Shown here in pieces: positions 46,352 to 54,290 of a DNA stretch of 64,000 nt. The stretch is from Phenylobacterium sp. Its GTDB lineage: Bacteria; Pseudomonadota; Alphaproteobacteria; Caulobacterales; Caulobacteraceae. Where the stretch lies: the NCBI RefSeq assembly GCF_030681155.1, contig NZ_JAUXXE010000056.1, positions 61,616 to 125,615 on the forward strand, given 5' to 3'. Under the pieces are notes generated by a model. The model saw nothing but the letters and a program-made list of their open reading frames with translations, was not told where the DNA came from and searched no databases. The first letter of the stretch is position 1; each line of letters opens with the position of its first letter. The position numbers and the translations under genes were made by a program.

Positions 46352-47020
46352 ATGGTCAAAATCACAACGCTGTCGGAACTCACGATCGACGGAAAGTTGT
46401 CTCTGGGCCCCGGCGCGTCCAGCAAGGACCTCTTCGGCTTCTATGGCGACGACCTGCGCGCCTGGTTTCATGGCCAGCGAGCCGCCCACGACGCCATCAT
46501 GGTGGGCGCGGGCACAGTGCGCAGTGACGATCCGGAACTGACCGTGCGCCACGCGGCCGGGGCCAATCCCCTGAGGGTGATCCCTTGCTCCCTGGGCGAC
46601 CTGCCGTCCGATTGCGGCCTGCTGAGGGACGGGGTGGCGACCCTGATCGCCGTGTCGCGCAAGGCGTCTCCCGAAATCATCGCGGCCCTGGAAGCGCGGG
46701 CGCACGTCGAGGTGATCGTCTGCGGCGAGGATCAAGTGGATTTGTCGGCGCTGATGGCGGCCCTGGAGGCCCGTGGGGTGCGCAGCCTAATTGTCGAGGG
46801 GGGCTCGCGCCTGCTGCACGCGCTCCACGCCCTGGGTCTGGTGTCACGGATCATCATCAAGCAGATCCCGATCATCGCCGGCGCCGAGGACGCGCCGACC
46901 TATCTGCGCGCTAGCCCATCAGGCCCCGCCCTGTCCCTGTCACGGTGGCGCCTGGAGGAACTGTTCGTCTTGAGTGGCGTCGCGATCTCGATCTACAGCC
47001 CGTTTGAGGCTGCAGCGTGA
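46352..47020 (+). CDS. RibD C-terminal-type reductase domain protein
   Basis: 222 aa, dihydrofolate-reductase-like fold of the RibD_C family. In riboflavin synthesis this domain reduces the ribosyl chain of the diaminopyrimidine ribotide to ribityl with NADPH. Signatures: AHDAIMVGAGTVRSDDPELTVR (about 45-66, in parts) and LIVEGGSRLLHAL (about 146-158). There is no N-terminal deaminase domain, unlike housekeeping RibD (about 360 aa), so it resembles stand-alone archaeal or fungal reductases. Its TGA overlaps the next gene's GTG. As first gene of a coupled operon ending in a GTP cyclohydrolase II homologue, it likely reduces that enzyme's product or a derivative of it. Confidence 0.85.
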   Translation: MVKITTLSELTIDGKLSLGPGASSKDLFGFYGDDLRAWFHGQRAAHDAIMVGAGTVRSDDPELTVRHAAGANPLRVIPCSLGDLPSDCGLLRDGVATLIAVSRKASPEIIAALEARAHVEVIVCGEDQVDLSALMAALEARGVRSLIVEGGSRLLHALHALGLVSRIIIKQIPIIAGAEDAPTYLRASPSGPALSLSRWRLEELFVLSGVAISIYSPFEAAA

Positions 47021-48234
47021 TCGAGGCCGCCGACATCGCACGCATCGGTCGCCATCTTTCGGGTCGAGATGTATCGGGCGCGCCTGCGATCTGGGAAGTG
47101 CGCATCGACGCCGACAGCGATCTCGCCGACCCGGCCCTGCTGGACCATGCCCGCCACCAGACCCTGATGCGCGCCTACCAGTCGCGCTACGCCTTGTTGC
47201 CGACCGACGGGGCGCCCGGCGACGTGGTCGAGCAGCTTCGTCGCCGCTACGATCCCCTTACCCTGGCCATGGTCGAGGCGACCCGGACCGAGCTCGAGGA
47301 CCTGCTGATCACTCCTGCGATCGAGCGCGCTCGTGCAACAGCGGCGGGCATCGACTGGGCGACCTATGCCGAGACCCTGCTGACGACGGTCCGCGCCGCG
47401 CCCGAAAGCCCCTTTGTGGCCTTCCTGCGGACCAGCCCACATCGCGAGGCCCACTATCGCAACTTTGTGCTGCAATCGTCGGCCGACCTGCTGGCCGAGG
47501 CCTCGGCCTCGGCGCTTGGGGTGATCGGCGAGTTCGGCCCGGCCCAGTCGGCGCTGTTTCGCATCCTGATCGACGAGTTCGGCTATGGGGTGCACGAGCG
47601 CAAGCACAGTGTGCTCTATCGCGCGGTGATGCGCGGGTTTGACCTGCCCGAAGAGTACAATGCCTGCTGGCCACTGTTCGACACCGCCGCCCTGCGCCTG
47701 CACAACACCATTCATTGCCTCTTCCAGAACCCGCGCTACCTGTTCCTGCAGATCGGTTTTCTGCTGCACGCCGAGACCGCCTATCAGCGCTCCACTCGGG
47801 ATCACTTCCGCTACCTGGCGAAATTTCATCCCGAGGTCGACGCCCGCTATTTCGGCGAGCACGCCCATATCGACCTGCACCACACGCGTATGGTGATCGA
47901 GGAGGTGGCCGCGCCGCTGGTCGCCACCCATGGTCCCGAGGTCGGCTACGAGATCGTCGCCGGCGCGGAACTGACCCGCCTGGCCTTCGCCGAGGCCGGC
48001 GACCAGTTGCTGGCGGTCAGCCGGGCTTTCGACGCTGCGATCGACCAGGGCCGCGCCGCGCCGCGCCGTCCGGACCTTTCGCGAGCGGGCGCGCCCGTGA
48101 CGCCCTCCAGCGCCGTGCGCCTCGACCCGACCGCCTTGGTCCAGGTCGGCGGTTTGGGCGCGGTGGAGGCCGGGCTGTTCGCCGACTTTCCTCAGGACGC
48201 GCTGGGTCGCGTTCCGATGGAGGTGGCGGCGTGA
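47017..48234 (+). CDS. Heme-oxygenase-like putative diiron oxidase
   Basis: 405 aa, helical, of the iron-containing redox enzyme (Haem_oxygenas_2/HDO-like) type. Candidate metal ligands are in the expected order: E187 and H197 in DEFGYGVHERKHSVLY, E253 in HAETAYQ, then H282-x3-D286-x2-H289 in FGEHAHIDLHHTR. The last pattern matches the H-x3-D-x2-H of CADD-like diiron proteins. Known members oxidise fatty acids, hydroxylate amine nitrogens or cleave C-C bonds. The GTG start overlaps the RibD-like stop (GTGA) and the end overlaps the Rieske start the same way. A Rieske protein next door is a natural electron donor. Confidence 0.82.
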   Translation: MIEAADIARIGRHLSGRDVSGAPAIWEVRIDADSDLADPALLDHARHQTLMRAYQSRYALLPTDGAPGDVVEQLRRRYDPLTLAMVEATRTELEDLLITPAIERARATAAGIDWATYAETLLTTVRAAPESPFVAFLRTSPHREAHYRNFVLQSSADLLAEASASALGVIGEFGPAQSALFRILIDEFGYGVHERKHSVLYRAVMRGFDLPEEYNACWPLFDTAALRLHNTIHCLFQNPRYLFLQIGFLLHAETAYQRSTRDHFRYLAKFHPEVDARYFGEHAHIDLHHTRMVIEEVAAPLVATHGPEVGYEIVAGAELTRLAFAEAGDQLLAVSRAFDAAIDQGRAAPRRPDLSRAGAPVTPSSAVRLDPTALVQVGGLGAVEAGLFADFPQDALGRVPMEVAA

Positions 48235-48485
48235 GCGCGACCTGGATCGGAAAGGACCTGCCGCCTATCCGCCGGGGCGAGCGGGAATATTTCCTGCTGG
48301 GCCGCGAGGACGGGCTCTATCTGGTTCTCAACCAGTGCCCCCATCGCGGCGGCCCGCTGAAGTCCGGCTTCGTGAACGACGCCGACGAAATCGTCTGCCC
48401 GCAGCACGGAAGCGCCTTTTCGGTCGAAGCCCTCATCGCGCGACCGACCACCCTTCGCCTCATCGAGCAGGAGATTGGCTCGTGA
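48231..48485 (+). CDS. Small Rieske 2Fe-2S protein
   Basis: 84 aa. GTG 48231 lies in a GTGA overlap with the preceding stop and has GGAGGTGG upstream. The Rieske motif is C-P-H-R (about residue 36) and C-P-Q-H (about 56) with 17 residues between the first His and second Cys, a normal spacing. It consists of the cluster domain only, without oxygenase or membrane part, so it is a soluble ferredoxin-like electron carrier. It probably feeds electrons to the diiron-type protein before it. Confidence 0.88.
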   Translation: MSATWIGKDLPPIRRGEREYFLLGREDGLYLVLNQCPHRGGPLKSGFVNDADEIVCPQHGSAFSVEALIARPTTLRLIEQEIGS

Positions 48486-49087
48486 CGACGCCGATGAAGT
48501 CCCTGATCATCGAGAACGGCCGGCTGAAGCTGGCCAATGTGGTGACCCTGTCGCGCGGCCTGCTGATCGCGCCCGTCCTGATACTGCTACTCCTGGACCA
48601 TCCCCGCTGGGCGCTGGCGGTTTATCTGGCGGCTTGCTCCACCGACCTGATCGACGGCTGGCTGGCGCGGCGCTCGGGCCAGGCCTCCCCGTTCGGCGCC
48701 CAGTTGGACGCCGGCGTCGATAATATCTTCTCGGTGGCCATCCTGACGTTCCTGATAGTGGGGGTCCCGGGCGTGAGCCATGACCACCTGCTGGCCCTGA
48801 TCGTTCTGTTCGGCGGTCCCTTGCTCTACCTGCCGGTCTCCAAGCTGCTGGCCGGACGGGTGATGATGTTCCACTTCTGGTCGGCCAAGGCCGGGGCCTT
48901 CCTGCTGTTCATCCTGTGGCCTCTGGTCGCCCTGACCGGCTGGTCGTGGTGGATCACCGCCACCGCGACCGTGGTTGGCCTCAGCCGCCTCGAGCAAATC
49001 GTCTTCATCCTGCGTCGGGGGGCCGACCTGGACGCGCCCCACGGCTTCTGTCCGGTGTCATCCAAGGCCAAGGCGGCAGCCCAATGA
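48482..49087 (+). CDS. CDP-alcohol phosphatidyltransferase family membrane protein
   Basis: 201 aa from GTG 48482, in a GTGA overlap with the Rieske stop; MKSLIIENG five codons in is an alternative start. The complete CDP-alcohol motif D-x2-DG-x2-AR-x8-G-x3-D-x3-D is present (D55, D58, D76, D80) and about six membrane helices follow. Family enzymes transfer a phospho-alcohol or phosphatidyl group from a CDP donor to an alcohol, as in phosphatidylglycerophosphate, cardiolipin or inositol-lipid synthesis. Here, beside a pyrimidine pathway, it may join a lipid or CDP-activated group to a ribityl-type alcohol; that is speculation. It is too divergent in context to be housekeeping PgsA. Confidence 0.85.
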   Translation: MTTPMKSLIIENGRLKLANVVTLSRGLLIAPVLILLLLDHPRWALAVYLAACSTDLIDGWLARRSGQASPFGAQLDAGVDNIFSVAILTFLIVGVPGVSHDHLLALIVLFGGPLLYLPVSKLLAGRVMMFHFWSAKAGAFLLFILWPLVALTGWSWWITATATVVGLSRLEQIVFILRRGADLDAPHGFCPVSSKAKAAAQ

Positions 49088-50238
49088 GCAAAGCTCCGAT
49101 CATCCGCTGGGGGGCCGACACCGCCCAAGCCCGGGGTCCCGTAGTGGCCGGGCTCGACGCCGGCGAGCACCGCAACGCGATCGGCGTGCATGCCGGCGCC
49201 TTCAGCGTCTACCAGGCTTTGGCGGTGGCGACCGGCGCGCTGTCGATCCATCACCGGCCCGACCTAACCGGCACCGCGCCGCCCGCGGCCCTGGGTCCGT
49301 TTCCGCAATGGTCCGAGCCGGGCCGCATCGTCACTATGGACCCCTGGGGCCATCGGGTGGGTGACGTGTTCGCCGCCGAGCGCGCCGCGGGCCTGGACAT
49401 CCGCCCGAGCATCGCTGTCACGACGGGCCACCTTCTGATGCCCGAGATCAACGCCGCTCTCGACAGCGGCCGCCTGTCGGCCGACGGCCAGATCCTGGGC
49501 CGCACCGGCGACATCCGCGTCACCAAGATCGCCATCGAGCCCGTCTGGTGGCTGCCTGGCGTGGCCGAGCGCCTGGGCCTGGCCGAGCAGGCGCTACGCC
49601 AGGCCCTGTTCACCGTCACAGACGGCATGTATCCCGCCCTGCTGTCGCAGCTCGAGCGCAAGGTCTTCCTGCCGCCGATTGGCGGGACCAGCGTCTATCT
49701 GTTCGGCGATCCCGCACGCCTGGCGCGTCCCTCGACCCGCATCACCTGCCGCTTGCATGACGAATGCAGCGGCTCGGACGTATTTGGCTCCGACCTCTGC
49801 ACCTGCCGGCCCTATCTGGCCTTCGGCGTGGAAGAAGCCATCCGCCAGGCCCAGCGGGGCGGCCTGGGGGCGGTGATCTATAATCGCAAGGAAGGGCGGG
49901 CCCTGGGCGAGGTGGTCAAGCTGCTGGTCTACAACGCCCGCAGCCAGGCGGCGGCGGGCGACCGCCCCGCCGACTATTTCGGCCGCACCGAGGCCGTGGC
50001 CGGGGTGCCGGACATGCGGTTCCAGTCGCTGTCGGTCGATGTCCTGCACTGGTTGGGCCTGCGCCGGATCGACCGCTGGGTGTCGATGAGCAATCTGAAG
50101 TCCGCCGCCCTCGAGGACGCTGGCATCCGCATCATCCAGCAGGTCGAGATCCCCGATGGCCTCGTGCCTCGGCGCGCCGATGTCGAGATCAGCGCCAAGC
50201 GTGCGTCGGGCTATTTCACAACTGCCCTCGCGTCGTGA
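49084..50238 (+). CDS. GTP cyclohydrolase II homologue of the URC1 type
   Basis: 384 aa, ATG 49084 in an ATGA overlap. The C-terminal half is GTP-cyclohydrolase-II-like with zinc cysteines C228, C239 and C241 in HDECSGSDVFGSDLCTCRPY and a KEGRALGEVVKL loop where riboflavin RibA has QEGRGIGL. The TYF/RTEAVAGVPDMRFQ-like segment and VLHWLGLRRIDRWVSMSN match what I know of URC1, the cyclohydrolase-II-like protein of the URC uracil-catabolic pathway. The N-terminal 190 residues (HRNAIGVHAGAFSVYQALAV) are also URC1-like. The usual partner DUF1688 (URC4) is absent here. The substrate could be GTP or another nucleotide. Confidence 0.85.
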   Translation: MSKAPIIRWGADTAQARGPVVAGLDAGEHRNAIGVHAGAFSVYQALAVATGALSIHHRPDLTGTAPPAALGPFPQWSEPGRIVTMDPWGHRVGDVFAAERAAGLDIRPSIAVTTGHLLMPEINAALDSGRLSADGQILGRTGDIRVTKIAIEPVWWLPGVAERLGLAEQALRQALFTVTDGMYPALLSQLERKVFLPPIGGTSVYLFGDPARLARPSTRITCRLHDECSGSDVFGSDLCTCRPYLAFGVEEAIRQAQRGGLGAVIYNRKEGRALGEVVKLLVYNARSQAAAGDRPADYFGRTEAVAGVPDMRFQSLSVDVLHWLGLRRIDRWVSMSNLKSAALEDAGIRIIQQVEIPDGLVPRRADVEISAKRASGYFTTALAS

Positions 50239-50404
50239 GTTAGGATTGGGCAAGGCCGCGCGAGCGACTATGGCACGTTACCCAAGCCGACGCCCTCCGA
50301 GCCTGCGCTGGACGTTCTGATCGCGGCCTCGGACCCTCCATTCTTCAAATGTCCACCCACCACTGGCCTTCGATAGCAGCCGGACCCAGCCAAATCGACC
50401 GACC

Positions 50405-50767
50405 TCAACGTAGCTGGCCGGTGGGCCGAAGACTGACTATGTAGGCGACTATCGCTGAGCGGTCGTGAGGCGTGATTTCGAGGGCCGGCATTTCGTAGTG
50501 GCCGACGGCCGATATTCCCTCAAGCTCTCGTCCGAGACCAGGTTCGGAGTAGCGGGTGCTAATCACGGCGAAAGTCGGAGCCTTCGGATTGGCGCTTTGT
50601 CCCCTGGCGCCGACCGCATGGCAGGACGCGCAACGACTATCTGCCAAGCTGCGGCCCCGCCACATGGCTCCAACGTCGTCGCCCCGGGCCGCGCCTATCA
50701 TTGTGGAGCAAGCCGCCGTCAGGCCACACATTGCAATGCTGAAGAGCCTTACGGTTGGGTCGGCCAT
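50405..50767 (-). CDS. Class I cytochrome c, small, exported
   Basis: 120 aa. The N-terminus is hydrophobic (LFSIAMCGLTAACS) with a likely signal or lipobox-like AACS, then DSRCASCHAVG binds heme c. The distal Met is probably in YEMPALEITP. It lies 1 bp downstream of a second cytochrome gene, so the two form an operon. The mature domain is about 90 residues, the size of a soluble electron carrier. The convergent neighbour is the URC1-like gene, 166 bp away. Confidence 0.85.
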   Translation of the reverse strand: MADPTVRLFSIAMCGLTAACSTMIGAARGDDVGAMWRGRSLADSRCASCHAVGARGQSANPKAPTFAVISTRYSEPGLGRELEGISAVGHYEMPALEITPHDRSAIVAYIVSLRPTGQLR

Positions 50768-50768
50768 C

Positions 50769-51125
50769 TCAGCGTCCTGGCGTCGGCGGCAGCGATAGTT
50801 GGAGCCCTCGGAGATAGGCGATCAATTCCTCAACTTCTTGAGGGGAATAGGCGACAACCGGCATCATCGGGTGGCCCACTGAGATCCCCTCCGCCAAGGA
50901 TTCAGCGAGGTCGCCTACATTGTAGCGCTTGCCCAAGTCGCGAAAAGCAGGCGCTCCCGAAACGGCGCTCACGCCGTCCGAACCAACGGCGTGACAACCA
51001 CCGCAATCACGGATGGCTATCGCCGCCCCTTTCGCCTCCGGCGACGTCTCCACCGCGCCAACAGGTGTGGCCAGCAGCGCGAGGGTGGCGCCTAGGGCGC
51101 CTCTCCATTCAAGGTGGAACCGCAT
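50769..51125 (-). CDS. Class I cytochrome c, small, exported
   Basis: 118 aa. Signal peptide (LGATLALLATPVGAVE, AVE-type cleavage), heme motif CGGCHAVGSD, probable axial Met in GHPMMPVVAYSP, and a C-terminal helix EVEELIAYLRGLQ. It resembles the next gene in layout (SCHAVG/GCHAVG and GH-x-MP segments), suggesting tandem duplication and divergence. No oxidase or dehydrogenase partner is adjacent, so its electron donor is unknown. Confidence 0.87.
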   Translation of the reverse strand: MRFHLEWRGALGATLALLATPVGAVETSPEAKGAAIAIRDCGGCHAVGSDGVSAVSGAPAFRDLGKRYNVGDLAESLAEGISVGHPMMPVVAYSPQEVEELIAYLRGLQLSLPPTPGR

Positions 51126-51448
51126 CTGGGATGCTCCTACGCGTCATCGTAACGGACCTCGGCCACCACAGGGCGTCATCGAGGGCCAAGAGATGAGCGT
51201 CAGCGATAGGACAGGTTTCCAGTGTTCAAACCATGTCCAGAAACTAGCCAACCCTGACAATGGGGGAGAAGGAGAACAGGGTTTTTCTCCTGAGGCCGTC
51301 GACGGGGCGGACGCGATCTCGTCGTGTTGATGAGTTCTTTCACCGCATCTGAGGGGTGCGAAATCCAAAGCAGATGGGGCGGATGGCTCCCGCTCACGGC
51401 ATCCGAGGGCCAAACTTTTGGTAGTGGATGGCCTAGACGTGCTTTGGC
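51126..51448. other. Gene-poor stretch after the cytochrome genes
   Basis: Only ORFs with atypical composition. A run CAATGGGGGAGAAGGAGAAC and a nearby TTTTTCTCC (51258-51290) give local purine/pyrimidine strand bias and could form a weak stem. Nothing identifiable. Confidence 0.35.
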
Positions 51449-51898
51449 TTATTGGCGCCAATGGCGGCGCCTGTGCGGATAAGAAACATCGCACCACACT
51501 TGACGGATGTCGCGTCGCTTTCCGCCCCACTCAGACCTTCGCCAAGTCCCATTCCCGGAACAAGATCGGCTCAGGGGCTGCGACGACCGCCCAGGCACCA
51601 TGACAATACATTGGCTTAGGCGTACGTCGTAGAGTTCGGATCGGCCGCGCAAACGCCGGCGGACTTCCGGGGCTCCCATGTCGTATCCGAAGAGCACCAT
51701 GCGGCGGCCGTTGGCTGTTTCCGGCAGAGCCATCAAGGTTGCTGCGCCCCGGTAATTCGCGTCCAAGAGCGTCCTGTGCAGATGTTCAGGCGCGGCCACA
51801 TTCGCCGTGTGCTGCGCGCAATAGCGCCGCCGCTCAGTCTCATGACCGAATGACAGACTCACCACCAAGAAATGGGAGAGCCCCGAGAGGTTGGTCAC
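51449..51898 (-). CDS. Doubtful hypothetical ORF, 149 aa
   Basis: The first 110 residues have a plausible protein composition (HRTLLDANYRGAATLMALPE, then RRMVLFGYDMGAPEVRRRL), while the last 40 are Arg/Ser/Trp-rich and look out of frame. No family is recognised and the start (51898) has no clear ribosome site. It may be a decayed gene whose frame was lost near 51560. Confidence 0.25.
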   Translation of the reverse strand: MTNLSGLSHFLVVSLSFGHETERRRYCAQHTANVAAPEHLHRTLLDANYRGAATLMALPETANGRRMVLFGYDMGAPEVRRRLRGRSELYDVRLSQCIVMVPGRSSQPLSRSCSGNGTWRRSEWGGKRRDIRQVWCDVSYPHRRRHWRQ

Positions 51899-52200
51899 CA
51901 GCCAAAGCGCCCGGATGAAGATGTGCTTATCGCGACAGCCCTCGCGGCGAACGCCATCGCGGATTCAAGCGCTAGCGCTGTTTCGAACGACGACTGCTCT
52001 GTCTCAAGCGACACCTCCAGCCCCGGATCAAGCGCTGACTGATCGCGAGGCCTCACCACGCTACTCGATCCGGATTCGCTCAATCGCATCCTGAGTGATG
52101 CGATCCTTTCGACGGAGGCCACCGACGAGGTGGTCGCGGCCCGGCCGCCGAGGCCGCCCGGCTGAACCGCGAGGCGGGCGACCCGAGCGCGCGGGGCTAG
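51872..52200 (+). pseudogene. Possible broken small gene
   Basis: From ATG 51872 one frame reads MGEPREVGHQPKRPDEDVLI and continues with helical, acidic text to a TGA at 52040-52042. The same frame then resumes with LTTLLDPDSLNRILSDAILS and TEATDEVVAARP. After a one-base shift near 52140 it ends AEAARLNREAGDPSARG at TAG 52198. This protein-like text across a stop and a frameshift suggests decay, or chance. It overlaps the end of the convergent OmpA-family gene by 4 bp. Confidence 0.25.
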
Positions 52201-52985
52201 CCCGGAGTGCTGGCCTTGCTGACCATAATGGTGACGGTCACGCGGCGCGCCTCACTGGCGTTCTTCGGCGGATCGGGATCATCGACGATCGAGGACTCGC
52301 CGAGCGCAGTCGAGTGCACGAACTGGCCCGGCAGCACGCCGGCGTTCTCAAGCAGGTAGGTCTTCACGGCGGCTGCGCGGCGGGCGCTGAGGCGCTTGTT
52401 GGCGGCCGCATCACCGGTGGGATCGGCGCGGCCGACGACGGCCAGTCGGTAACCGCTGGGGATCGCCTTCGCCTTGGCGGCGATGGCCTGCAGCTCGCTC
52501 TTGCCCTCGTCGGTAAGGGCCGCGCTGCCGACTTCGAAATAGACCTTGGCGCGACCCGCTGCGACCAAGTTGCCGATGTTGTTGAGCCGCGCCTCCTGCT
52601 GGGCGACCGTCTCCTCGGTCTCGGCGAGGCCCGCCTGGATCTGCTGGGCGGTCTTAAGGTCGGAGGTCTTGAAGGTGATCGCGTCGGCGCTGACTTCCTG
52701 GCCGGTGGAAACGCCGGTGACCTCGATCGCCAGGCCGCGGATCAGGTCGCTGGCCTGCCGGTCCTCGCGGCGCAGGATGCCCGCGCCCTGGGTGCCTTCG
52801 ATGCGGGTGCCGGCGGTCAGGTTGACCTGTCGGTCGCCGGCAGGCGTGCGCACCACAATCCGGCTGTCCTTGTGCGAGACGATCATGCCCTTGAAGGTCT
52901 CTGGGCCGGCCGCCTGGCCGAACGAAGCGCCCGGAGCGACCAGTAGGGCGGCCCCTGCCAGTAGAGCTGCAGCTTTGCGGATCAT
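52197..52985 (-). CDS. OmpA-family protein with N-terminal DUF5666-like domain
   Basis: 262 aa from ATG 52985, preceded by GGAGAAG at 5-6 nt. Signal peptide (AAALLAGAALLVAPGASFGQA), then a small beta domain (FKGMIVSHKDSRIVVRTPAG, resembling DUF5666), a short coiled-coil-like stretch (about 120-145), and a C-terminal OmpA peptidoglycan-binding domain (VYFEVGSAALTDEGKSELQA, VVGRADPTGDAAANKRLSARRA, in parts). It should be periplasmic and cell-wall-bound. The longer 427-codon frame to 53480 is not one gene: its upstream part reads through a pseudogene in the wrong frame. Confidence 0.88.
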   Translation of the reverse strand: MIRKAAALLAGAALLVAPGASFGQAAGPETFKGMIVSHKDSRIVVRTPAGDRQVNLTAGTRIEGTQGAGILRREDRQASDLIRGLAIEVTGVSTGQEVSADAITFKTSDLKTAQQIQAGLAETEETVAQQEARLNNIGNLVAAGRAKVYFEVGSAALTDEGKSELQAIAAKAKAIPSGYRLAVVGRADPTGDAAANKRLSARRAAAVKTYLLENAGVLPGQFVHSTALGESSIVDDPDPPKNASEARRVTVTIMVSKASTPG

Positions 52986-53567
52986 CGCACTTCTCCATGC
53001 CTGCACAGCGCAGGTTGGAGCTGTGGTAGCGCTATGCTCGCGCACGCGACATCGGATGAACACCTGAGCCGGCCAGGGGCGCGCCCCTAAGCCGGCGCAG
53101 ACGCTCAGCCCCTTCAAAACTTGTAGTCGACGCCGATGCGCAGAAGATTGGCGCGGGTGTCGGCCTCGGTCGTGAAGGCCGCATAGCCGTTCGGCGTCAC
53201 CCAGGAGGCGCGCACGTCGCCGAGGTCGACATTGAGCCACTCGCCCCGCACCGACATGTTGTCGGAGAAGACGTAGCCGTCCTTCCAGCGGCGCAGAGCT
53301 GACGCGCCCGCCGCACCCCCATCTGACAGTCCCGGTAGACACCGTCCGCGGCGCCCCCAACCGGCTCGGCCAAATCACCCGTGCCTTAGCGCCGAGCACG
53401 GCCGACAGGCAGGCCGGAAAATGCCTGAGCACCTCTGCGCCGCGACCGAGGATGCTCCGCACAGCGCCATCGGGAGGCATCGCTAGGGCGCGGCATCTGC
53501 CCCTTGCTCAGAATCCGTGGTTCTGTCGATCTCGGACAAACAAACCGACAACCAGGAAACGCCCTCA
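52986..53567. other. Region upstream of the OmpA-family gene
   Basis: Contains the leader of the OmpA-family gene, the barrel remnant at 53114-53300 described separately, and at its right end the promoter of the GST gene. Nothing else recognisable. Confidence 0.4.
53114..53300 (-). pseudogene. C-terminal remnant of an outer-membrane beta-barrel
   Basis: On the minus strand a frame ending in TGA at 53114-53116 reads GYVFSDNMSVRGEWLNVDLG, then DVRASWVTPNGYAAFTTEAD, then TRANLLRIGVDYKF. This is the last two strands of an Omp25/OmpA-like eight-stranded barrel, including the terminal aromatic residue. Upstream of about 53300 the frame loses resemblance, so the N-terminal two thirds are gone. Confidence 0.7.
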
Positions 53568-54278
53568 ATGATGAAGCTCTATTCCGGCGATCTCAGCCCC
53601 TACTCCGCCCGCGTGCGGATGCAAATCTACGCCAAGGGCATCACCGACATCGTCCTCGAGCGGCCCTCCGACTTCGGCCTGCCCTCGTTCCGTAAGCGCC
53701 TGCCGATAGGCCGCATCCCGGTGCTGGATATCGACGGCGACCTGATGCCGGAATCCGATGTCATCGCCGAGTATCTTGAGCAGATCTATCCGGAACCCTC
53801 GCTGCTGGGCGCGACCCCGCGTGAGAGCGCTCATATCCGTACGATCGCCCGGATCGGCGACGTCTACCTCATGAACAACATGTTCATGCTCTCGCCCCAG
53901 AGCCGCGCGGCCGATCGCGATCAGGGAGTTGTGGACCTGCTGGGCGGCCAGGTGGTGCGGAACATAAAGGCTCTCGACAAGATGATTGGGACCGATGGTT
54001 ACGCCTGCTCGGGCCGCCTCACCCTCGCCGACTGCTCGCTGGTCCCGGCGCTGTTCCTCGTGGAGAACGTCCTTCCGGGCACAGGCGTGGAGAATCCAAT
54101 CCCCAAGGCCGCCAACGTCGCCGCCTGGTGGGCGTCCATCCAGCAGAACGAGCACGCAGCCAAGACCTTGGCTGAGCTTCACCGCGGGTTGGAGGAACGC
54201 CGCGAACTAATCCGCACGGGCGCTTTCGAGAAAATGATGGCCGCGGCGAAGGCCGCCATGCAGGCCTCGGACGCATAG
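53568..54278 (+). CDS. Glutathione S-transferase family protein
   Basis: 236 aa. ATG 53568 has AGGAA 9 nt before it; the next codon is also ATG. N-terminal thioredoxin-like domain (MKLYSGDLSPYSARVRMQIY; the Ser after LSPY is the probable glutathione residue; GRIPVLDIDGDLMPESDVIAEYL), then an all-helical C-terminal domain from about 95 with LTLADCSLVPALF. The insertion NPIPKAANVAAWW and the long C-terminal helix are like the maleylacetoacetate isomerase/SspA branch. Its substrate is unknown. A hairpin terminator follows. Confidence 0.88.
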   Translation: MMKLYSGDLSPYSARVRMQIYAKGITDIVLERPSDFGLPSFRKRLPIGRIPVLDIDGDLMPESDVIAEYLEQIYPEPSLLGATPRESAHIRTIARIGDVYLMNNMFMLSPQSRAADRDQGVVDLLGGQVVRNIKALDKMIGTDGYACSGRLTLADCSLVPALFLVENVLPGTGVENPIPKAANVAAWWASIQQNEHAAKTLAELHRGLEERRELIRTGAFEKMMAAAKAAMQASDA

Positions 54279-54290
54279 GTCACGGATCAG

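Noticed and set aside
46993..47931. 312-codon ORF antisense to the diiron-like gene
   Set aside because: Gly/Gln/His/Val shadow text; the plus strand has the coupled operon with ordered metal ligands.
52197..53480. A single 427-aa OmpA-family protein
   Set aside because: The signal peptide and ribosome site at 52985 mark the true start; the extra upstream part reads a barrel remnant in the wrong frame and is Arg-rich.
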